Assembly: GCF_030269925.1 (NCBI RefSeq)
Contig: NC_085112.1
Coordinates: 10,913,501-10,977,500 of the forward strand
Length of the DNA stretch: 64,000 bases
Reading direction: 5' to 3'
Source: Bombyx mori
Lineage: Eukaryota; Arthropoda; Insecta; Lepidoptera; Bombycidae
Positions 53,401 through 62,400 of the stretch are shown piece by piece. The notes below the pieces were generated by a model. That model saw nothing but the letters and a program-made list of their open reading frames with translations, had not been told where the DNA came from and did not search any database. Each line of letters starts with the position of its first letter. Within the stretch, counting starts at the first letter, position 1. The position numbers and the translations under genes were made by a program.

Positions 53401-56400
53401 AAGCTCTTTAGAAATAGGCAGGATGGAAAGTGACAACGTCGAGGATCGTGGGTTCGATTCCCACATCGAACAAACATTCGTGTAACGAACAGTTTTTTAT
53501 GCTCATTTTCTGGGTGTTTATTAAACAAGTTTGTGTGTCAGTCTCTGGTATCCATAGCACAGGGACTCCTAATTAGGGGCCAGATGACCGTGCGTGATTT
53601 ATTCCCAGTTATTTAATTTATATCCCCCAACTCACTAAAAACTGCTACGTAATTTTAATATAAATTAAATTTTAATTTTTTAATGATGCTATTTCTTCAT
53701 TTCTAAGTTAATTCAATATTTTTTCTTCGTCCATCAGGTCGGCTTAGGTTTCGCTGATACAGTGTATACGGAACACGTTGCCGAGAACTCGCCCAACGGT
53801 ACCCTAGTTAGAGTGTTGCCATTACTCAATAAAAGGGAACATTCCCCAGACACGCCTCTAAAATGCTTACTCACAGAATCTTCGCAAAAAGGTAAGATTG
53901 CGTTAATTATTCTATAGGTTATGTGGTTATTGATATTATGAAATGCATAATTAAATAATCAATAGAAAAATGGCCAAGATTACCCTATTTTCGTTTTGTG
54001 TGGAATCCCTTTAAACCAGGGGTGAGTGACCTTTTTTATCAATGGGCCCATTTTAATTTTAAATTTTTTTGGCGGGCCGCCCTTTTTATCTCTTATTAAT
54101 AATTTACGAAACATTATTTTTTTAATAAAAACAATTAAGAAAACAACAGAAAAACGATTTTATGGGAGAAGGTCGATAAAATAAATTTCAATTATAGAAA
54201 TGATTGGCGGGCCGCGTGTTGCTCATCCTTACTTTAAACAAAACCTTTTTTTTTCATTTTGTAGTTGGGTGGACGAGCTCACAGCTCAACTGGTGTTAAG
54301 TGGTTACCGAAGCGCATAGACATCTACAAGGTAAATGCCGCCACCCACCTTGAGATATGAGTTCCAAGGTCTCAGTATAGTTACAACGGCTGCCCTACCA
54401 TTCAAACCGAAACGCATTACTGCTTCACGGCAGAAATAGGCAGGGTGGTGGTACCTACCCGCACGGACTCACAAGAGGTCCTACCACCAGTAATTACGCA
54501 AATTATAATTTTGCGGGTTTGATTTTTATTACACGATGTTATTCCTTCACCGTGGAAGTTAATTGTGAGCATTTGTTGAGTACGTATTTCATTAGAAAAA
54601 TTGGTACCCGCCTGCGGGATTCGAACACCGGTGCATCGCTACATACGAATGCACCGGATGTCTTATCCTTTAGGCCACGACGACTTATACTAACCGATTT
54701 ATTCAGGGATATTCTACGTGAAGCTGACAGAAGACCGCGACTGCGCGATATACCTTAACACGAGTTCGCTAGACTACGAGACACTATCGGAGTATTCTCT
54801 GGAAGTACAACTGGAGTCCATACAGGGTCTGATCAACCCCGACAGTAGTAGAGCGCTCGTCAAAGTTCATGTGACCGACGTCAATGACAACCACCCCGTG
54901 TTTGTGTTCAACGAACAGTCCACTGTGGCCGCCGCGAAAGGGAAATACTTCGCTATTGTCAATAAAGAGATGCTTCTGGGCACCAACGTTCTTCAAGTAA
55001 AGGTGAGATGAAATTTAAAATAAAATAAAAAGAAATTTTGTTAATAATTTTATCTTATTATTTATTTAGTTTAATTTAAATTTACTCAAAATTAATTTTA
55101 TGTAAATGAAAAAAAAAAGATATTCAACTTTATTTAAATTTAATTATTCAATTAATTATTAAATGATTGATTTAATTAATTAAGCTTTCAATAGTTGAAC
55201 TATTGAAAACACACGGTTTTTTGAATAGATCGTTCTCGTTGATTAAATATAAAAAACTACTTTTAAATATTAAAAAAAATACTTTTACATAGACTAACAC
55301 GAGTCATTTTTGAATGTGCAGACTATGAGAAAAGCTATTAGATGCCTATCATATACTCCTGGTAACAAAGAAGTAATGCGTGCTGATTTATAATTACTCA
55401 CTTAAAGTGCTATACGTGAGATAAATTTCAATCTTTTGTCGTACATTTAAAGTTCATTTTGGTAAAGCATCGAACGTAAATACTATACACAAACAATATT
55501 TGTCGTGTAAAACAACTCTTTATTTACTCGACAATAAATGAGTCGTCTATTATCAAAGGTGGCAATCTGTACATTTGGACAAAAAAAATTTATTGATATG
55601 TCAATACAGATTTATTTGAATATAATCGTCTCCTTCAAAGAATACGGTTCAAAACCTGCATTAAATAAAGGTTAATAGTTAACCTGTTATTTATCTAAGA
55701 TGTCGTTCCGAAGAGTTTTGTGACTGCCAATGGAATACAAAGTCAATAATTCGTTTTTCTGATTTACCAATCATTGTCCAAAAGTCAGATTGCCGCCTTT
55801 GATAATAGTCGACTCAAATATCGATTTATTCAGGCGAAAGATCGGGACAGCGGCGCTTACGGCAAGTTAGAATACCACAAGAACTCGTGGACCGAAGCGG
55901 CCGAAGAGTACTTCGGTCTGGACGCGGACACGGGGATCATAAGCAATATAAAATCGTTCGAGAACGTTCCAAAGGACATTCTGCCGTTCAAGTTCAGCGT
56001 GACCGCGAGAGACAACCCTGATTCGCCACAGGACTATAATATAGCCAGAGCGTCGGTTGTGGTAAGTGTTCGATCCATATTTATTTCATAACTCACGGCG
56101 TAAAGTGATCATAGGATCTTTTTTTTTAATGCTTAGATGACGAGGACGAGCTCACAGCCCACCTGTTGTTAAGTGGTTACTGGAGCTCATAGACATCTAC
56201 AACGTAAATTCGCCACCCACCTTGAGATATAAGTTCTAAGGTCTCAAGTATAGTTACCTAGTTCATAGGATCTCACAGATATTAACGCGTAAATGCCGCC
56301 ATCTTGACGCTTGAGCTCTAAGTCTCAATTCTACAGTAGTGACTAAGTTAATGATACCTATAAGTGTGGGCTGAAAATTCTATTCAGTTAAGATGAAATA

Positions 56401-59400
56401 AAACATTAATACGCAATAGTTTTTCATCAGGAACACTGTAAAGCATTCTAAATGGCGGAAATAATAACGACAGATGAAAGGTTATTTGGCTTAAGCGACA
56501 TTTTTGCAACTTTGTAGATAGCGGCTTTGGCTCTGCCCCTGGTATTGCTGAAATCCATGGGTGACAGTAATCACTCACCTTCAGGTGGGCCATATGCCCG
56601 TCTGCCTGCAAGGGAAATAAAAAACTTACAGAAGAGCCATTTAAAATTCAAAATTTGAAAAAAAATCCATAACAAAAAAATAATCTTCAGCTAGTATTTG
56701 AATGGAGTAAACTTAATTTAAGTTCAATTAAAAAACGTCGAAATGTTGATGCTAATACCAAATAAAACGGACCTTTAATTACAAAGGTAAATGTCGCGTT
56801 TTTAAGCGAAATCTCGCTTATACCAAATGGCCTTTCACTCCTCGATTTATAATAACAATAATAAATGTGTGATTAAACCGTAAAATTACGTTTAATCATG
56901 TCTGCGACTAGCGAAAACCTGTTACAAAATACATAACTACAGCTCTACCACAGTAATGTAATCCTGTCAATAATTCACTGAAGCTCTACACGCGAGGTGA
57001 CCTTCACTCACCTCTATCTCTACCTTTCTATCTTTATCTGACTATCTATTCCTAGAGATCTTATCTTAGAGATCATATTCCTATCTATTCCTAGACCTGT
57101 ATCTATCTATCTTTATACAAAAACAATATACTGTTACATTTATACAGAACAATATAATGTTACTGGTGGTAGGACCTCTTGGGAGCCCGCGCTGGTAGGT
57201 ACCACCACCCTGCCTATTTCTGCCTTGAAGCAGTAATGCGTTTCGGTTTGAAGGGTAGGGCAGCCGTTGTAACTATACTGAGACCTTAGAACTTATATCT
57301 CAAGGTGGGTGGCGCATTTACGTCGCAGATGTCTATGAGCTCCAGTAACCACTTAACACCAGGTGGGCTGTGAGTTCGTCCACCCATCTAAGCAATAAAA
57401 TAATAATTATTATTATAATTATGCTAATTACAGATAAACTTATTACAAAAAGAGAATCAACTGGTATTGGAAATAGCGGATTTGAATCCGGATGCGATGC
57501 GCCGGAGAGCCAGAAGTCTTCTATCGGTCATAGAAGAGAAGAGCGGTTTGGTCGCCGGCCTAGAAAAGTTAACGTCGAGACATTATCTAGGAGAGAATGG
57601 TACATTGGAGAGCGACAGCCGTGGGACCGACGTTTGGCTCTACCTAATCGAACCTAGTACTGGCGAAATATTGACTAGAGAATCTATGCCTGTGCAGAAG
57701 TGAGTAGACAATTATTGACATTACCTATTATATTTATATGTATATAAATCTCTCTGTCTCATATATTCCTAGTACATTTATATAATACTAGTGGTTCCCC
57801 AGTAGTCGAAATAGTGGTGTAAATTAATTTTTATGCTTATGACTTGGGAAACCTTAGAGCATATGATATTCGCATTATTATTTATTACTAGACGATGACC
57901 GAGTTTTTTTTTGTTGATAAATTGTGTTTTTTAGAAATGATATTTAAATACGAATTACATATTGATAACATGATGAAATATTCCAAGATCGTTTAGGCAT
58001 TTAGTAAATGAACACGTGAGTTAAAAATGCACAAATAATATAAATATACAATTCATTTTCTTGGTCTAACCTTAAACCAAACACTCATTGGCTTCGGGTT
58101 GCTTAACAACGCCATCTGCTGAAATAGCCTTAGCGTTATTGTGTCTTTAAAGCAGTTAGTTGCTCTCAATTATGAAAAATAGTATTATTATTCGCCAATA
58201 GATGTCGGGAAGAGTCATAAAGTTGATTATCGAAGAAAAAAAAAAATGAAATACACCGAACAAACAATCAAAAGTATTTCATTAGAAAAATCGGTATCCG
58301 CCTGCGGGATTCGAACACAGGTGCGTCGCTCAACACGAATGCACCGGACGTCTTAACCTTTAGGCCACGACGACTTCAAATACTATTTTTTAGAAGCGTT
58401 GTGATTTCAAACTCGATAAAACGAAAAAATAAGTCCATAGAGACACAAACACATAAATGTATAGGATTCAGCCGGCGAGAGAATGAGATAGAGCACATTC
58501 GACGGTCTCGGTCTCTTCTTTCTGCGACTCTTCGTAGCATCCCCACTATCGTCTACTAAACATTGTCCATATGTATGCTCCTGTGTAGTGGGACGGTCAG
58601 TATATCTATATCTTATTTATAAGTTTCACTTCTTCCGTGTCTGACTTGCTTGCACACACATTTTTTTTTATCTTCATAGGGCCATAGAGACTGGGGTCCA
58701 CAAAGCGGTGGCTGCTCGGCTTCAGTCTCCAGTCAGTGAAGTTCGAGCTCCTTTATTAGCGGCCGAATTGCCGAAGAAGCCTCACATAGCAGCCGCGCCG
58801 CTCGCCACGGCCCTACCCGCCGCCCTGATAGGCCTGGCCGCCGTCGTACTGGTCGCCGCACTGGTCGCCACCATCTACATCTGCGCCTCATGGAACAGGT
58901 AAATGTTTGTATTAGTTTAAGTTCAACTGAAGATCAAGACTAGACTGTCCTCACTCTGCCTTCGCCGCGCACTCGAGTACTTCGGTCATATTGCTGGGAA
59001 AACACCGGATAGCTTAGAGAGACTATTCGTGACAGGGAAGATCGAGGGAAAGAGACTGCGCGGGCGCAGTCCGACAAGGTGGTTCGACCAAATCCGCACC
59101 ACACTAGAGATCCCATTCCACGACGCCCTTCATGCGGCCAATGATCGGAGACGCTGGCGGGACATTACAAGGAGCAAAATCCTGTCGACATAAATGGTCA
59201 CGACCCTCAGCAGTGAGGAAATGATGCGAGGAGGAGGGAGAAATTCCCAAGGAGAGGAGTTTTCACGATCGGTCTTGGGCTACGCGCAGCCCGCTGAGTT
59301 TCTCGCCGGATCTTCTCAGCGGGTCGCGTTTCCGATCCGGTGGTAGATTCCGCGAAGCACTGCTCTTGCTAGGGCCAGTGTTAGCAACGCTCCCGGTTTG

Positions 59401-62400
59401 AGCCCCGTGAGCTCACCTACTCGCCCGGTTACGCTGACATAGCCTCTCAAGGCTATCAGCTCAGGTAGGGGAAAAAAGGGCTACGGGCTTTGTTTCGGCA
59501 TACAATAGTAGCAGTAGCTTTTGATTGTTGAACGCGCTGAAAAATCCAATAATCACTATTTGCTAATAATTACGGTACTTTAAAAACAAAAGAATATTGT
59601 ACACTCCTTAGATTTAAGGTTCCAATTATTTTGTTCTATATACATATATTTATATTGTTATTGCGATCAATCGCAATAACAATATAATGTCGTCTTAAAA
59701 GTAGTTAAATTATGTTTAGGACTCGCAAAACTCAAAAAAAATACTACAATTATCGAACAGGTCCACCACCCGAATATGGTTTGAAACTTTGCCTTGAAAA
59801 TGTCGTTTCCACAATCCAAATTTTTGTCAGATATCTTTTATTCCAAAAAAGAATGACAGTAGGAGGGGATTGAAAGAGACATATACTTCTTTAAATGCAA
59901 TCTTTATGATAATGACACCGTTATTGATCGGTATGGTGCAGATTAATTAGCAAAAAGTGTGTGTGTGTGCAAGTCACACACGGTAGAAGTGAAACTTATA
60001 AATAAGATATAGATACAGATATACTAACTATCCCACTACACAGGAGCATACATATTACGGACAATGTTGAGTAGACGATAGTGGGGATGCTACGAAGAGT
60101 CGCACAAAGAGGAGACCGAGAACGTCTAATGTGTTCTATCTCATTCTCTCGCTGGCTGAATCCTATACTTATTTTTTCGTTTCATCGAGTTTGAAATCAC
60201 AACGATTCTAAAGAAGTTTCACTTCAATAACTACAACGTGCATAATATTATTAAATCATGTATCAATTGTTCTTACTCCATTTCTAAGGTATAAGAAACA
60301 CAAAGAGCAAGCGGTTCAACAGTACGGAACTCTGAGTATGAGCATGCCGCCTCCTCGTCCTCCGTCTGGCTACGAGTCCAGTGAAGATGACCCCGCACCG
60401 AGATATGAAACACAGGTACTATAAGTTTCAAGTTCTCCTAGACATTTACTAACATTTACCGCAACCCATACAAAATGATCTCTATTTAAATATTACTATG
60501 GTCTATCAACCTCCATTTGGAGGATAAGTGGAATATGAGAAGGATCAATTATGGAGATGTCTCGATATGTGTGTATAACAATAAAATTAGTAACATTCAC
60601 TAACGCTTATCGACAATGTCAATGCCAGAAATAGATATGGCGCTGGCAAGGATTTTTCAATCCTCTTTTAGAAGCCCTTGAAGGTTTAACTTAATCTAAA
60701 TAACATAGTCAATACTTTTGTTTTACACAGAATCAATTTTGGTGATCTAGTTAAATTTACTAAATAAATACGGATACGATAAAGTTTTTTTTTTAAAAGT
60801 TACTGATGTATGTTGCAAAAGTTATTGGGGTATGTTGCAATTGAAGACACGAGTGGATGAAGAGAAGATATGATACCATTTGTTAATTTTGAGAAAACTG
60901 GCAACAACCATTTGTTATCTGTAATTTTTCTTCGTTAATGACTACTTCAACACATGCAAATTTCTAAAAATAGCCTTGAAACCAGTCGTTTTAAGGTCTA
61001 ATATGGTTTATAGGCACATAACGCCTTCATTTCATGTAAAAAACCAAAAATCTTAAAAATGGTACTTAACCCCTTCATTCACTCATGACTTCAATTATTT
61101 TTAGCAGATGCTAATGTCGTCCAGATAATCGTGTCGGTGAAAAATCTTCGTTTTAAATTAGCTCTTACGTTTATTTGTTTTAATCATATTTTAGATTGTG
61201 TTATTTGTATTTTAATAGAATTTCGCATCTCTAACAGGTACTCAATATGGCGGTCGATGACGCGGATCTGCAATTAGACTTCAGTCCAAACAATCACGCG
61301 TTCAATATACACAACGTTCAATATTTATCCAAAGATAATGGTGAGTTTATTCGACCTTTGTAAAACTCAAGTAAATGGAAAATGACGTTACAATTTAAGA
61401 TTCTTAAAATAGGTAATTCACATCTCACACTGTTATAAAATATAATAAATATAAACATATTTTACACACGATGCAACTTGACATTACAGTCTGATATCTT
61501 ACTTATTTGTTTTTACTTTAATATTGACTTAATAATTAGAAACGGGATTTTTTAAAAAACACGCCAATGAAACTTATTTGAAGATTTCGAAATATTTTTT
61601 TAATTTTAAATACAATATCATTGGTTTGTCTTTTGTATAATTATTTTCTTAAATAATTGCTATAAAATTCCAAAGTACTCACTAATCCTGACAAAAGAGA
61701 CTTGGAAAAAGTAAATCTGAATTTATGCTTCACATTGTAAGATTTACGAAATTTGAAGTCCTGTCCCAGTACCTAAGTGCAAACTGAATATAGATTATCT
61801 AAAAAAAAATACTGTACTATTTTATTATATTGTTTTATTTTTTTAAATATAAGAACACTTATTGCGGCGTAACTATAATAGTTAGACATATGCTGTCGTT
61901 AAACTTTTTATAAATAATAATGTGTTCTACAAATTTGTTGTAAATTATTTTATTCTATCATCAATAGTTTTCGCAGGGCACGCGATGTAAAGAATATTTT
62001 AGGTAATAATTGTTTTACACCTTGGGTTACATTATTGTAGTTTTAGTAAGGATCCCTATTTTTTTCAAAAGAGATTTATAGCCTATGTCACTCGGGAATA
62101 GTGTAGCTTCCAAACAGTGAAAGAATTTTTCAAATCGGTTCAGTAGTTTCGGAGCCTATTCAATACAAACAAACAAACAAGTATTTCCTCTTTATAATAC
62201 TAATAATAGTATAGATTGTACGATATAACTTATCCACCTCAGGTGAGAGAAGTCCAACGTTATCGGAAACAGCGACGACAGCTCGAGCCTCGAGCGTCAA
62301 TGAAAACGGGGGTACTCTGAACAAACTCCACAACAGCCACTACGATCCTATCGCGAACAACGCGTCCATAGCGCGCAACACACAGACATTGAACCGAAGG

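Noticed and set aside
52885..53437. Regular 37-bp repeats, CRISPR-like at first sight
   Set aside because: Units are contiguous with no unique spacers, and the genome is animal nuclear DNA.
54600..54690. Functional tRNA gene on the minus strand
   Set aside because: It is the head of a SINE; a near copy exists at 58274-58376, and arms do not close properly.
57370..57657. 95-codon plus-strand frame overlapping exon 23
   Set aside because: Wrong frame; the phase-consistent frame of exon 23 has clear homology to the membrane-adjacent domain.
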